DNA of 64,000 nt from Carboxylicivirga fragile (GTDB lineage: Bacteria; Bacteroidota; Bacteroidia; Bacteroidales; Marinilabiliaceae): positions 24,468 to 88,467 of the forward strand of contig JAFMVD010000021.1 of NCBI GenBank assembly GCA_025499625.1. The letters run 5' to 3'. Below the pieces are notes generated by a model. That model made no database searches, was not told the DNA's origin, and saw only the letters and a list, made by a program, of their open reading frames with translations. Below are positions 27,098-39,700 of the stretch, in pieces (the stretch's first letter is position 1; the number at the start of each line of letters is the position of its first letter). The position numbers were made by a program, and so were the translations under genes.

Positions 27098-28231
27098 TTA
27101 AACCTTTTTCAGTAACCTTTCTAGGTTTTCAATTAATATATCTATCTCATTTTCGGTAATTGTCAATGGAGGTAGAAATCTCATAGCATTTTGCCTAAAA
27201 CCAAATACAAAACCCAAATCAAAAAGTTGCCTATTAATTTTATTACCATCATAAGTGGGTTGAAACTCAATAGCCAACATTAGACCTTTACTTCTAATTT
27301 CTTTAATTTCAGTGGGGAATGAAAGTCTTAATTTTTCCAACTTATCGCTAAAGTAACTACCGATTTTAGCACAATTTTCCAGAATACGTTCTTCTTCAAT
27401 TATTTTAATGACCTCTAGTCCGATAGCACATCCCAATGGATCGTTTTGATGCGATTGGGCATAAATAAATAACTCATTTTCTAAACTCTTCAGTGTATTC
27501 TCATTTACCGTAACTGCACTTATTGGATAGCCATTCCCAAGAGCTTTCCCAGTTACAACAATGTCAGGTTTACAGTCATAATTTTGAAATCCAAACCATT
27601 TACCAAGTCTTCCAAACCCTGTTGTAACTTCTTCTGCAATTATTAACAGCTTGTTCTTTTTCGAAGTTTCTACCAATTCCTTTACGAATTCTTTCTCAGG
27701 GAACTGCACAATATCAATTGAAGCACCACCTGTTTCCATTACTAGTGCACTGATTTCTTTAAAGTCAATTTTTTTGATGGCTTCGATATCATTGAATGGC
27801 ACATTGACAAGACTCTCATTAGTTGGGTCAATTTTCCCTAAACCATAAGCACTTAAATATGAATTTGAAATTTTTAAAACTTTCTTTTTTTTCGTCAGTT
27901 TTTGGGCAATTGAAATTGATAAGTTTACGGCCTCAGATCCCGAACTTAGAAATATACTTGCTCCATTTTCATATCCAATAAGTCGTTGAAGCTCCTCTGA
28001 CAATTTTTCAGACATTTTATTTCTAAATCGATAACCGTGATGAATTGAAGTTTTGGCTTGTTCAGTTATTACAGAAACAATCCTTTCGTGACTATGTCCA
28101 AGGTTTGTGCACCAAACGCCTGATTCAAAATCAATATATCTCTTACCATCTGAGTCGAATTGGTAAAAACCTGATGATTTCTCAACCAGTTTATTACTGG
28201 ATGGATAAAATGGAATTATGTTTTTTTTCAT
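27098..28231 (-). CDS. Class III (subgroup II) PLP aminotransferase
   Basis: A 377-residue fold-type I enzyme. The PLP lysine is about K229 in VVTGKALGNGYP; SSGSEAVNLS is the phosphate-binding region and AEEVTTGFGR holds the ring-contacting acidic residue. Relatives use ornithine, 4-aminobutyrate or glutamate-semialdehyde. The protein is shorter than GSA aminomutase and its substrate cannot be fixed. The ATG at 28231 is preferred; the frame further upstream offers only a TTG. It lies 41 bp upstream of the WYL gene on the same strand. Confidence 0.85.
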   Translation of the reverse strand: MKKNIIPFYPSSNKLVEKSSGFYQFDSDGKRYIDFESGVWCTNLGHSHERIVSVITEQAKTSIHHGYRFRNKMSEKLSEELQRLIGYENGASIFLSSGSEAVNLSISIAQKLTKKKKVLKISNSYLSAYGLGKIDPTNESLVNVPFNDIEAIKKIDFKEISALVMETGGASIDIVQFPEKEFVKELVETSKKNKLLIIAEEVTTGFGRLGKWFGFQNYDCKPDIVVTGKALGNGYPISAVTVNENTLKSLENELFIYAQSHQNDPLGCAIGLEVIKIIEEERILENCAKIGSYFSDKLEKLRLSFPTEIKEIRSKGLMLAIEFQPTYDGNKINRQLFDLGFVFGFRQNAMRFLPPLTITENEIDILIENLERLLKKV

Positions 28232-28293
28232 TTTGATACTTGTTTGTCGCACGTTCCTTAAAATTACAGCCAAGCCTCTAGTATATGAATAGT

Positions 28294-28333
28294 AGCCGAT
28301 TTACGTACGGTTATCCGTCTGAGATGAACGGCT
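28294..28333 (+). other. Structured element resembling part of a group II intron domain V
   Basis: AGCCG (28294-28298) pairs with CGGCT (28329-28333), and ACGG pairs with CCGT inside. AGCCG followed by ACGTACGGTT recalls the conserved ends of group II intron domain V, but the middle stem is missing and no intron ORF is near. It may be a decayed fragment or just a hairpin. Confidence 0.25.
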
Positions 28334-28354
28334 AATTGGGCAGTGAATTGAGCC

Positions 28355-28744
28355 TTATTTACCAAGTTTAAACGTCACCCAGTTCTTGTCAAGCATATAG
28401 TTTGCAAATTCGGCTTCTCCTTTTTCCCTTATCATTTCAATCCCTTTTCTCCGATTTGTACGTGTTATAAACTGACCAAATCGAATCATAAACGGATTAT
28501 AAATCTTACAATCTTTTACTGATGAATATTCATCACAATCAGCACATGAGCTGATTCCTTTCTCAATGCAACATGGTCTCACTTTACATGCTTTGTAGCC
28601 TACAGCACATTTAGGACTTTCACCTTTACAAGCCTGACAATCTCCTTTCACATATTTTGGACATGCACCACAATAGAATCCGCAGTATGAAATTAAACCA
28701 ATCGGTGTTGAACTATCACTTTGATTTGCAACCATTTTATCCAT
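28355..28744 (-). CDS. DUF3795 cysteine-rich protein
   Basis: A 129-residue protein with many cysteines in the first 75 residues (YCGFYCGACPKYVKG, then CxxC pairs including CADC), the DUF3795 pattern. The cysteines probably bind zinc or an Fe-S cluster. The C-terminal part (MIRFGQFITRTNRRKG) is basic. The function is unknown. The gene lies 7 bp after the LamG-like gene on the same strand. Confidence 0.88.
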   Translation of the reverse strand: MDKMVANQSDSSTPIGLISYCGFYCGACPKYVKGDCQACKGESPKCAVGYKACKVRPCCIEKGISSCADCDEYSSVKDCKIYNPFMIRFGQFITRTNRRKGIEMIREKGEAEFANYMLDKNWVTFKLGK

Positions 28745-28751
28745 GCCATTA

Positions 28752-29873
28752 TTATTTTACATTTTTAATTTCAAGTGCTTCCAAATCCTCGACTTTAGCG
28801 ATAAAACCCCAACCGAATTTATCTTCGGATATTTCAAATATTAACTCATTTTCACCTTTAAGCAAAGGCAATTCTATGGTTTTATCTTGATCTACAACAT
28901 ATCCTCTATCCTCATATCGTCCTGAATCGGAAAAGCTATTATCTCCCGTAAACAACTCTTTCGAGTTGAGGTAAACCTTTATTTTATCACTATATCCAAA
29001 ATGAATTTTCTTCCTTTGTGCCTTGTCTGAACTCAAAATTGTTTTTGCCAAAACCGTATTTTTGGTTTTTGATTTGGTAAAATGTCTATTCAGATTTATT
29101 ACATAATTTTCTTCAGCATTTACCGTATGCCATTTACTTATTAAATCGTCATCCAGAAATGGTTTTTCAAGAGCAAAATCAAAGTTATCGTAGGGCTCGG
29201 ATATAAGCCAGCTCGATATATATGTTTTATCATCTAAAACTGGTAGAGCTTTTCTTTTTAGTATGCTTATTGGGGCATGTTTTGTTATTTTCAGATTTGC
29301 AAAAATCGCTGGATGATAGCTACAAACACCTAGCCCACCCGAAGTATAATCGTGTTTTAATTTTACTGAGAGAATATGATTCGGATTATTATGGAGATAT
29401 ACTTTTGCAGAGTCGTCAGCAACTTCAATTTTTACATGGAACCACTCATTTGTTGGAATATTTGCAACGGCCTGATACGGTTTACCATTATAAAGTTGCC
29501 ATGTGGCTGAGCTATTAAAAATCGGGTCGTATTGCACCGCATCCCATTTACCACTTGTGTGAGGTTGAAAATAGATGTACTCAAAATTCGTAAGTGATCC
29601 AATCCGAAAAACAATCCCTAAGTACGCTTTGGGTGAAGGTGAATATAAATCGCACTCGATTATTCCATTTTGAAAATCTATTCCATCCAGATATGCTATT
29701 CCAGATCCATCCGAAATACAAGTGGCTAATTCCGAATCAAATTCTTTCACCTCAACAGAACCTAATGTTTTCCACTCATTCGATGAAAAATCAACGTCTA
29801 TGGTACCTTTCTGTGCCACACAAATGTTTGTGCTTATAAGTAGAAAAAGGAATGTAATTGATTTATAGTTCAT
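28752..29873 (-). CDS. Secreted protein with a concanavalin/LamG-like domain
   Basis: A 373-residue protein with a signal peptide (about 1-20, ending CVA). The first 190 residues form a jelly-roll domain like those of DUF1080 or LamG proteins (GIIECDLYSPS, VFRIGS, NEWFHVKIEVADDSAKVYL). The second part, about 200-370, is another beta-rich domain. It may bind or cleave carbohydrate; no catalytic residues were identified. It lies 7 bp before the DUF3795 gene. Confidence 0.7.
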   Translation of the reverse strand: MNYKSITFLFLLISTNICVAQKGTIDVDFSSNEWKTLGSVEVKEFDSELATCISDGSGIAYLDGIDFQNGIIECDLYSPSPKAYLGIVFRIGSLTNFEYIYFQPHTSGKWDAVQYDPIFNSSATWQLYNGKPYQAVANIPTNEWFHVKIEVADDSAKVYLHNNPNHILSVKLKHDYTSGGLGVCSYHPAIFANLKITKHAPISILKRKALPVLDDKTYISSWLISEPYDNFDFALEKPFLDDDLISKWHTVNAEENYVINLNRHFTKSKTKNTVLAKTILSSDKAQRKKIHFGYSDKIKVYLNSKELFTGDNSFSDSGRYEDRGYVVDQDKTIELPLLKGENELIFEISEDKFGWGFIAKVEDLEALEIKNVK

Positions 29874-30238
29874 TTTAGCTCTATTTATTAATTGAACATT
29901 GGTCGGTATTATCTTAAAAGTAACTAATATTTTTCATCTGTTTATAATCTTATATTTATTGTCAGATGGAACTCTCATGAAATTTCAATCATTCTCCTGT
30001 GTGTAAAATGAATAATTGAAATTTACATGTTCGTTTCATGAGTCAATTTGTTATTGAATGCGTTTTTCTAGCATAGCCCAGAACACAAGGTTTCATTTAT
30101 CATTCGTCTTTCTATTATTTGCTCAAGGTTTCACTAGAAATACTGTATTATTCTTTATCTTAAATCGAACGTCACAATCCTTATTGATTAGGAACAAAAA
30201 CAGGTGGCACACTCCGCGCTAGCTGAGACTTTTAAACT
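29874..30238. other. 365-bp spacer with nested inverted repeats and a dispersed repeat
   Basis: No gene is seen. The outer arms CTCATGAAA (29974-29982) and TTTCATGAG (30034-30042) enclose overlapping inner 15-bp arms (29980-29994 and 30010-30024, 14 of 15 paired). The stretch 30128-30165 is similar to 45704-45742 upstream of the rhomboid gene. Confidence 0.6.
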
Positions 30239-30562
30239 TTATTTCCACACTCTCTTTTTATTTATTTCCTCTTTTTCTCGAAATGCCTCTTCTAAATCAA
30301 TATCATAACGATTAGCAATAGAACACAGGTAGATTAATATATCAGCAAGTTCTTCTTTTACAGAACCAACGTTAGCGTTAATATCGGTTTTAATTTTGTT
30401 TGTCTTACGGATGGCCTTAAATAGTTCGCCTATTTCCTCTCCTAGCAACAAACCTTTCACTATCACATCCTGATCAATAAAGCCTCTTTGCACCTCAAGC
30501 ATATTTACATATTCCTGATAATCCTTTAATGTTGGTTTTTCCCTTAGTTCTAAATCTTTCAC
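30239..30562 (-). CDS. MazG-like NTP pyrophosphohydrolase
   Basis: A 107-residue all-alpha NTP-PPase of the MazG-like type. The metal-binding motif EExxE is at 42-46 (EEIGE) and ExxD at 71-74. It hydrolyses (d)NTPs to the monophosphate, cleaning the nucleotide pool. The start is a GTG; no nearby ATG keeps the full N-terminal helix. It is a single gene between the LamG-like gene and the giant protease. Confidence 0.82.
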   Translation of the reverse strand: MKDLELREKPTLKDYQEYVNMLEVQRGFIDQDVIVKGLLLGEEIGELFKAIRKTNKIKTDINANVGSVKEELADILIYLCSIANRYDIDLEEAFREKEEINKKRVWK

Positions 30563-30698
30563 ACTCTACTATTTTGTGTTAATATTATATTTCTTTTTTC
30601 TCAATGGAATAGGTGTATAATAAAGCCCACATCCTAGCTCCTTAATCACAAACTAAAACCTATCCCCCTAACACCTGACTTCAATATACCAACAAAAA

Positions 30699-30721
30699 GC
30701 CACCTGCACGAAGCAGATGGC
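30699..30721 (-). terminator. Terminator of the giant protease gene
   Basis: GCCACCTGC pairs with GCAGATGGC (one wobble), loop of 5 nt; reading the minus strand, TTTTTGTT follows. It lies 51 bp past the protease stop codon. Confidence 0.8.
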
Positions 30722-30771
30722 CTTAAATATAGATTCCCGAATTAATTTATCAGTAGATCATTGACAAGTGT

Positions 30772-33700
30772 TTATTTCACAACCATTCTGTTCGTATGAA
30801 TAGCTTCACCATTCACAATTAGTCGGTAGAAATACATTCCACTGGCTAATTTGTGGGCCTTATAAACTACTTTATGCTCACCACTTGTTTGGTTTTTCGC
30901 TATCAGAACATCCACTGTATTACCTTTCAGGTCTACAATTTCGATTCTAACATCGCCACCCGTTTCAATGTTGTAGGCAAATGTAGTTGATTCAACAACT
31001 GGATTCGGATAGTTGATTAACCCGGCATCGATGCTAACTTCATCAAGCTTGGTTGCAATACTTCCTACCTCAGCGTTAAAGCTTGTATAAGCTATTCCAC
31101 TCTGCTCATCACTGGCATAAATAATTATTTCGCTTGTTCCTTCTGCAAGTGGGTTAACTTGTAACACATTATCCACAATTTCTACCTCAACAGATTCTCC
31201 TTTAGTAACTTTTGCTATGAAAGTCAAATTGTCATTTTCAGGATCAGCAAATACCTCGTTAAGATCAATGTTATCTTTCGAGTCAGAAACATTATAGCTT
31301 CTATTATCCAGCATATTTACAAGGTATGGTGCACCATTGGCATCACCTAACACAATTACACCAACAGTTGTGGCAGTTACACCACCACGGCTATCATCAG
31401 CATAAATAGTAAGTACAGCCATTCCCGTCTGATAAGGATTGATGGACATCATATTGGCATTTAAACTCACATTCACCGATGCTGTGCCTGAAAGCGTAAA
31501 GCTATAAGTCATCTCATCCCAATCAGGATCAACAAAATGATTGCCTAGATCCAAGCTAAGTGATTCCTCAGGCCATATCATGATGTTATCCAAAGGAGTT
31601 ACTAACTCTGGTGCATGATTTTCAACAGCTCGCACACGCACATTAAAGGTAATAGCTGTATGTGCGCCTTCCGGATCGGTAGCCAGCACGGTTACCACAG
31701 CTGTACCCAAATCTCTTGGTGTAATGCTTAGAACACTTCCATGCACTTCAAGATCGAATGCGTCGTACGAACTGGCATATGCAGTAAATACCAAGTCTTC
31801 TCCATCAGGATCAATGAAATAGTTATTTAAATCTATTTGATCTCTGGCATCATCAACGAAATACAATTTGCTCATCACATCTTCAAGAACAACAGGCATT
31901 CTGTTGACATTATTCACAACAATGGTAAATGGCAGACTAATGCTTTCACCCATATCATCCGTAACGTGCATTATAAATCCGTATGTACCTGCCTGCTCGT
32001 AATCAGGCGAGTAAGTTACAGTTGCAAAGTTACCATCCACCTGCATCGTCATAAATTCATTCGAATTTTCAACTGCAAATTCAAGTACCCCGCCTTCTGG
32101 GTCAACCACTTCGAAAATAGTTTCAACAACTTGTCCCTCATTAACCACTAGTTCATCAGCGGCTTTCATAGTAACAGGAAGTTGATTCACATACAATTCA
32201 ACCGGATATTCGAAAGTAGAATTAAGTGGATCATTGGTATTGTAAACCACTTTCGCATAATTAAATCCACCTTTTGCTGCATTTGCATCAACATAAAGCG
32301 TGTTATCAAGCGTTGTTCCTGCTTCTACCTCACCAGTAAGTAAACTTGGGTTCAACCATTCGCCTTGTACCGAGCCAGCTGCTTCGTAAGCTCTGATCTT
32401 GTATACATAACCAGGGTCTTCGTTCAACCATGTAGCTGAATTAGTATCGTACCAGTACGATACGCCTTCAACACCTGCAATGCCATTATTAAATCCGGCA
32501 GGGAAGGTCATAGCTTGTGGATAATGCATCACAACGAAGAACTCATCACCATTAACAAATTGTAGAGCTGTATTTAGTTCGATGAAGCAATTAGCACCAC
32601 CTGAAGCTTCGGCATGTGTATAGGCTTGTGTGGCTATCAATTCACCTTCAGCAGGTAGAGTACCGCCTTTGTAAATTTCAAGCACAACTGCATCAGTAAC
32701 ATCAAAGTTCTGATAATAGTTAGCAATATGTGTTAGTTTAAATGTGCTACTTGTTACCGTAAACTTGTTGGCTGCACTGTAAGCAGCTGATCCATTGTAT
32801 CCATAATAATCATCCGGAGCCACTTCTGGATCGTAGATAATTGAATTAATGAACGAAGCTGTTTCTACTGCCGCTTGCTGATACCTTAGCGATCTGCCAC
32901 CTTGTGCAAATGAACGCTGTGTATTTACATTTACATCATTTCGCTGATAGATCGGACTAACAGCTGTTGTCTCACCAAATCCATCTGGTAGATAAACGAC
33001 ATTAGCATCAAAGTTTAATAGGCTTGCACCTTCATTACCAATTGTACTTATGGATGAAACACTTTCATCGGAACGTAAATGCAGTTTCAAAGTACTTGTT
33101 GGATTTAAGGTTGCCACTGGAGGGGCAATTGCCTCTGCCTGTAGTTCGGCCCATACTAAAGCCATATCTTCATCATTAGAAGCCACTTTTAGTTTATTAG
33201 AAAATGAACCAACAGCATTTGGCGTAAAGCTTACATTCACCATCAACTCTTCTTCTGGTTGAAGTGTAAATGCTCCGTCTTTATCCTTAGCAAATACTTC
33301 CGATTCGTGCATGAAGTACACTGATTCTATTTCGAGCGCTTTAGTACCTGTATTGGTAATCATTAATTCCTGAGCAACCGTATTGACTTGATCATCCATA
33401 AAGTAAATAGGATCAAATACCATCATATCAGTACTCAAAGTAATTTCAGGTATACCAATAACTGTCAACGAAGTAGGTATTTCTACATATTGCGATGCAG
33501 GATCGTTACTTAAGACCTTCAATGGTGCTTCGTAAATACCATCGTACATATCTGTAGCGTCAAATACCAACTCAACATTGCTAGTAACACCTGGCGCAAC
33601 AACACCGGTTACAAACGGACTCTTGATTAACAAGGCCAGTTCATTTTTCAGGTAAGTATTGTTGAATACAACAGATAAGGCATCTGTTCCATCTTCATTT

Positions 33701-36700
33701 TCAATACCAACGGTTGATTTCTCAACGCCAGAATAAGATTCAACATCTTTGTACTGGAATCGGATGTCACCATTGGCATAAATGATAGCCTGGAAAGTAG
33801 CATAAGTACTGCCCAAGAATGCAGGTACTTGGTTGTACTGAACCACCGCATAATCGCTTGTGCTATAGTAATACACACCATCGCCATTTTGAGGTTCAAT
33901 GTCGTCCCAAAGTGGAGCTATCAGTGTATTAGGATCGCTATTATCAGGAATATCCTGATTTGAGAATCCACCAATTGAGCCAAGCTCAGTTCCAAATGTA
34001 ATAAAGCCATTGGAAGCCACTTGCATTTGCGCGTACATACCATTATAGAATGGGAAGCTAAATGGTAGATCAACAAAGACACCATCATCGCCACCTAAGT
34101 CAAGCTTGGTACCAATTCCACTAATTTCCATCCACTCATACATCACCTCAGCACTTTCATCACTATCCAACCAGGTATAACCGAACATATCCGGCCCACC
34201 TTTACTGTGTTGAACTGCATCACCAATTCTGGTATCCTGATCGTCTTTTGAAGCCAATGCAGGCGCAGGAGTATGACTGCTTTGCGTTACTTCGCCTACC
34301 TTAGAGTAGAAAGGTTTAACTAAAGTATAAGCTAAGTCAGAGCCACCCGTATTTGCAATGGCCACTTCAATGCTTTGCATTTCGCCAGCCGGGATAATTA
34401 CCTCTACAGGAGATGGTGTAGTGCTTACTCCAATTTCAGGAGGAACAATACCAGTTCCTGAAACTGCTACACTTACTTCTTCGTTACCATAAGTATCGTC
34501 ACTACTAATAATGATGTCAGCAGTGGTTTCACCAATGTTTAAAGCTGTGTAAGTCACAATAAAGGATTTACTCATTTCCGGAGCCAAATTAATCGGGCTC
34601 TCAAAATCAACCGTAAACGAAGCATCACTTGAAGTAATAGAACTAATGTTTAAGTCCTTGCTTCCTGTGTTTTCGATATTGAAGGTTCGTTGAGCCGTCA
34701 AATTCTGGAAAATAGGTTCGAAAACTAAACTCTCAGGATTTACTCCAATTTTTGGGAATCCCTTAACATTCAAGAGTGTTGTAAAAGTTTGTTCAGGTCG
34801 AAGCGGATCGTTACTTGAAATAAGTAATTCGTTAATGTAACTGTCCTCAACCAATTCGCTTGCATCAATTGTAACATCAATACTTTGCTCCTGGTTAGGC
34901 TGAACAATTCCTGACAATGGACTAACAGACACATCAAATGGTGTTTTTCCAGGGAAGATCAATACAGCCATATTACTTTCCACAAAAGCCGTATTAAATG
35001 CTACCTGTAAACCAATGCTGCCATCCATATTCTCAGTACCTACAGTAGCGGTTTCACTATTAGCAAGTGTCACATCTTTGTATAAATACTCAATGTTTCC
35101 ATTCGGATAAAGCACCACCTGGAAAGTGATTGTACCAGTTGAACTACTCCACGTACCTACCTCGTGATACTGAACAATAAATTTGTCAGGCGAAGCTTGA
35201 TAGAACACTTGTCCTCTGCGAGCCGATGGTCGTAAATCGTCCCAGAATGGGGCAATCAAATCGTCCGGTGCACCAGAAGTTGGAATTTGTTTATTGGAAT
35301 AACCACCAAAGGTTCCCAATTCTGTTCCGAAAGTAAGGAAGCCATTGGAAGCAATTGTTACAGCAGATTTAGACTCGCCATAGAATTTAAAGGCAAATGG
35401 TAATTCTATCTGCTCAGCTCCATCATCACTATCGGGCGCTACTTCAATACCTGTTTCAGAAATCTCTGTCCATACAAAGACAGGACCACCAGTTTCTTTA
35501 CTATCAATCCAGGCATAACCTTGATCGTCAGGCCCACCTGCGCCGAGTAAAACAGGATTACCTTTACGTGTATCGGTAACACCTTTTTCGCTCATCTGTG
35601 TCATGTCATCAATACGAGACGTATTGTTTTGAACAACATCAGGATTAGCCAATAGTTGATTTAAGGCAACAGCCGGCATTGAGTATTGCAGTGGATACAA
35701 TCCGGTATTTTTGATTGTAAATCGTTCAACTCGTAGCTGACCAGCATCCATATCAATCTCAGTTTGGGCTGGTTCAAGCGAAATGACCGGTGGCGAAATA
35801 GCATTTGCCGTAACCGTAATATTAACCGTTGGTGTAGACTGATCGTTGCTGCTTACCGTTAATACATCGTTGAACTGACCTAAGAAATTCGATTTAAAAA
35901 CCAACTTAACAAGCAATGAATCACCTGTTGATAATACCTTTTCCTCGGTAAGATCAGTGGTAAACAACGAAGTGGTTCCAGTAATTGAAGCGATGGTCAG
36001 ATCACCAATTCCTGAATTACTAATGAAGAATGGCACTTCTTTTTTGTCATTGACAAATACAGTTCCCATCTCAATCATTTCTTCTGCAATCACAATCTCA
36101 CCCGTTTGCCCACTCACCTCAACATTCACAGGAATAGTTGTAGACAGCTTATTAATATCGTTGGTGTATAATGTTAATGATGAAGCATGCTCACCGTTTG
36201 GAAGCATTGTTGCATCAATTTCAACATTAATAGTAGTTGATGCTCCTGCAGCCACTGTTCCGGCTAAAGGCTCCACAGAAATAAAATCTGATCCTCCACC
36301 ACCTGGGAAGCCAAATGCTGTTACTTCTGCATTTCCAGGGAAAGCACCAATTAATTCAGTGGCACCTGTTTCTGTGTCAAGCACTCTTAGTTCGCCCGCA
36401 TCAGAAGCATTGTTATAGGCAGCTAAATAAACAAGGTCGGTTGCCGGATCCCATGCCATACTTTGGGCATAATTAGGATCGAAACCAGAATTACCAACCA
36501 AGGTCATATGACCATCGTTCTTATCAATGGCATAAATGTTATCATCCAGGTTGAGTCCCCAAAGATTTCCTTCGCCATCGCAAGCAATGGATACCATAAT
36601 GCCTTCGCCCATGTCACCAACTTTAGTTGCGGCACCAGTTGAAAGATTAATGGTATAAAGCTCAGACACAGGCTCAGAATAATTACTCGCGTACATCACG

Positions 36701-39700
36701 CCAGATGTTTTATCACAAGCTAAATCAGCAAATTGCAAGGTTGCCCCTATTGATTCTAAAGCACCCGTTTCGATGTTGAGCTTTTTCAACATACTTTCAT
36801 CATGATCAACAATGTACATGTGCTGATCGTCACCCTGAGCAAAGTCACCTGCATAGGCTGTATAGGTCACAGCGCTTGAACTTGTATAAGTACCTGGCGC
36901 ATCCGTCGATAATGACATAAAGAACTTACCCGGGTACACTTCCATACCATAAGCCATAGAACCTGCTAATTGTGCAACAGGTAAAGAGGAGTTGGTTTCG
37001 GTACTCACCTTAGGAGCTATACCAAGAGTACTGGCCGCCATGCCTTTGGGATAATGACCTGTAACGGCAGGAATGTGATAGCTTTGATCAACCACTGGCC
37101 CAGTAAAGTCGTACTGTAACTCAGCATTACCGTTATTTGCAATGGTAAGCGTTTCAACTTGAACAGGATTAGTGTTCACGTCAACGGAAGCATTTATTTC
37201 CATAGGTGTTACTTCCAATGCTGGGTTTGGAGCTCCAGTTATCGTAGCAGTCGCTTCCACTTTTGTTACCGGATTAAGCGGATCGTTACTCAATACAAAA
37301 ATATTGAAGTCGTGCTCACCATTGGTTGTTACACCCTCGGCATCGTAAGTAACCTGAATTTCTTGAGAAGAGGCACTAGCAACGGTACCTTCTGAAACAT
37401 CAAGTGTTAAACCTTGCAATGAAGACTGAATACCTCTTACATTCCATACATAGTTACCCCAGTTAGGTTGGTTCTGAATATCTTCCCATGCACTATTTAG
37501 ATAAACTAAATTTGCACCAGGTCTACTTCCGCCTGCCACATCATCGTAACCTAAACGTAAAGGAACATCAGGATAATCAAATACCACCCAAACCTTATCG
37601 CCCGTTTCGAGGCTAATAGGCATTTCAAGGGCAACAGTCACATATTGTGCACCAATGATATTATTAAATTCCTGCATCAATACTAATTCACCTTGCGATG
37701 GTGTATCCCCACCCAAAACAACAGATAGGCCCGTTGGTTTTGAACTGGCAGCACCAGAAGCTTCGATAAAGGCACTTACATGGGAAAGAATAAATTTCTC
37801 ACCACCCATATCAGGCACAACTAAAGAAGAACTTGCCATCCACTGTACCGGAGTACCACTAGCTGTTACCGCAATAGTACCATCAGCTTCTTCATCACCA
37901 TTGTCATAAATAATAGAATTAGCCACTTCATTTTCAAATGATAATTGTCTAACCGTCGTATTATTAGTGGATGATTGAGCACTTAATTCACCTTGTTGGT
38001 TATTTTCGATATTAACCAATACTGGCTCATCTTTACCAGGATAAAGCAGGTTACTTTGCGTTTGTGTTAATCCACCATCATTATAAACTGGGAAAACATT
38101 AAATGTAAGATCTACTGTTCCCTGATTTTGAATGGTAAATGGAGCTGAAGCAACCGGATTTAATTCTAAATCGATAGCCACATCAGGTGTACCTTCCACT
38201 ACAACTTCAGGTGCAGGCAAAGTAGTTGCACTTACCGTATTAGAAATACCAGATGTATTACCAAAGAAATCAGATGATTTTAAGGCAAAATAATACATTG
38301 TTCCCGGGCTTAAACCTTTTACTGTGAAATTCTGCATCTCACCTGGAGCCATTGGAACAGGACCATCAATTTGAGTGGCCTGTTCAAAATTATCGGCAGC
38401 AATTGGATTAAGCGAATATCTTAAATCGTAAGTTACAGCAGGGTAGTTATCAGGTTGATCAGCAGGAGCTGTCCAGCTTAAGGCAACATTAATGGCAGAC
38501 ACATCTCCAACCATTACATCAACTATGTCGGTCGGTGCCATTCCATCGTCCTCGGCCAAGGCTTTAAAAGCATTCAAACGACCTGTTCCCCAATCATCGG
38601 CACCATCAAAGCTTAATGGATCGGTTGACGAAACTAATCTGTCCCAAACCTGCTGAGGAGTGATACCATCGTCTTTAAATTGAGAAACAATTAAAGCCGC
38701 AACACCCGACACGTGAGGACATGCCATGGATGTTCCACTAAAATTAGCATATGAATTACCAGGAACTGTACTTGCTACATTAACAGCAGGAGCAGCCATT
38801 TCGACCCATGCACCAAAGTTAGAACTTGTATATTTATTATCGTTGTGATCGGTACCAGCTACGGCTAAAATTGGCTCGTAATAACCCGGATACCACTCGT
38901 CATTCTGACCATCGTTACCAGCTGCAAAAATAACAATACCACCAGCCATTGGGCCAACTTGATTGCCATTTTCATCTTTACCTGCCTCTGCTATAAAATA
39001 GTCGATTGCATCGAGCAATACTTGGTCAAAGACACCAGGACTACTGTAGCCCCAACTATTTTGAGAAATAACTGAGCCATTATCAGCCGCATAAATATAG
39101 GAGTCTTCGAAGCCACCATTACCTGTATTACCAAAACAAACACATGACATTAAGCGAACGCCATCGTCAGCACCTGTACCACCGGCAACACCAGCCATAC
39201 CAATTTCGTTATTAGTTTCAGCTGCAACCGTGCCACCAACATGTGTACCATGGTCACCTGCAGGTATTGTTCCTGTTCCATCAGCAAAGTTATAACCATG
39301 AACATCATCAATGTAGCCATTGTTGTCGTCATCGATACCATTGCCGGCTATTTCGTTAGGGTTGGTCCATAGATTACCATCCAGATCCGGATGACTACCA
39401 TCTATTCCACCATCGTGAACAGAAACGATTACATCGGTACTACCCGTTTGAATGGCCCATGCTTCAGGAAGGTCCACATCAGCATCAGCGGTACCACCTG
39501 TTTGACCAGTATTGTTATAATGCCATTGTTCGGGGTACCTTTCATCGTTGGCACCACCAATTAGTGAACTTTGACCAACACCGTTCTCTTCGCTATTGAA
39601 ACCAAACTTTTTTTCATGGACAGCTTCAGCCAGGGCAACTTCCAACAATTGTTGGTATGCCTGTGAAGTCCTTCTGACATCAGCTTTAGAATCAACTTCT

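Noticed and set aside
39150..39341. Open frames inside the giant protease gene
   Set aside because: They follow the codon pattern of the protease in another frame, without start signals of their own.
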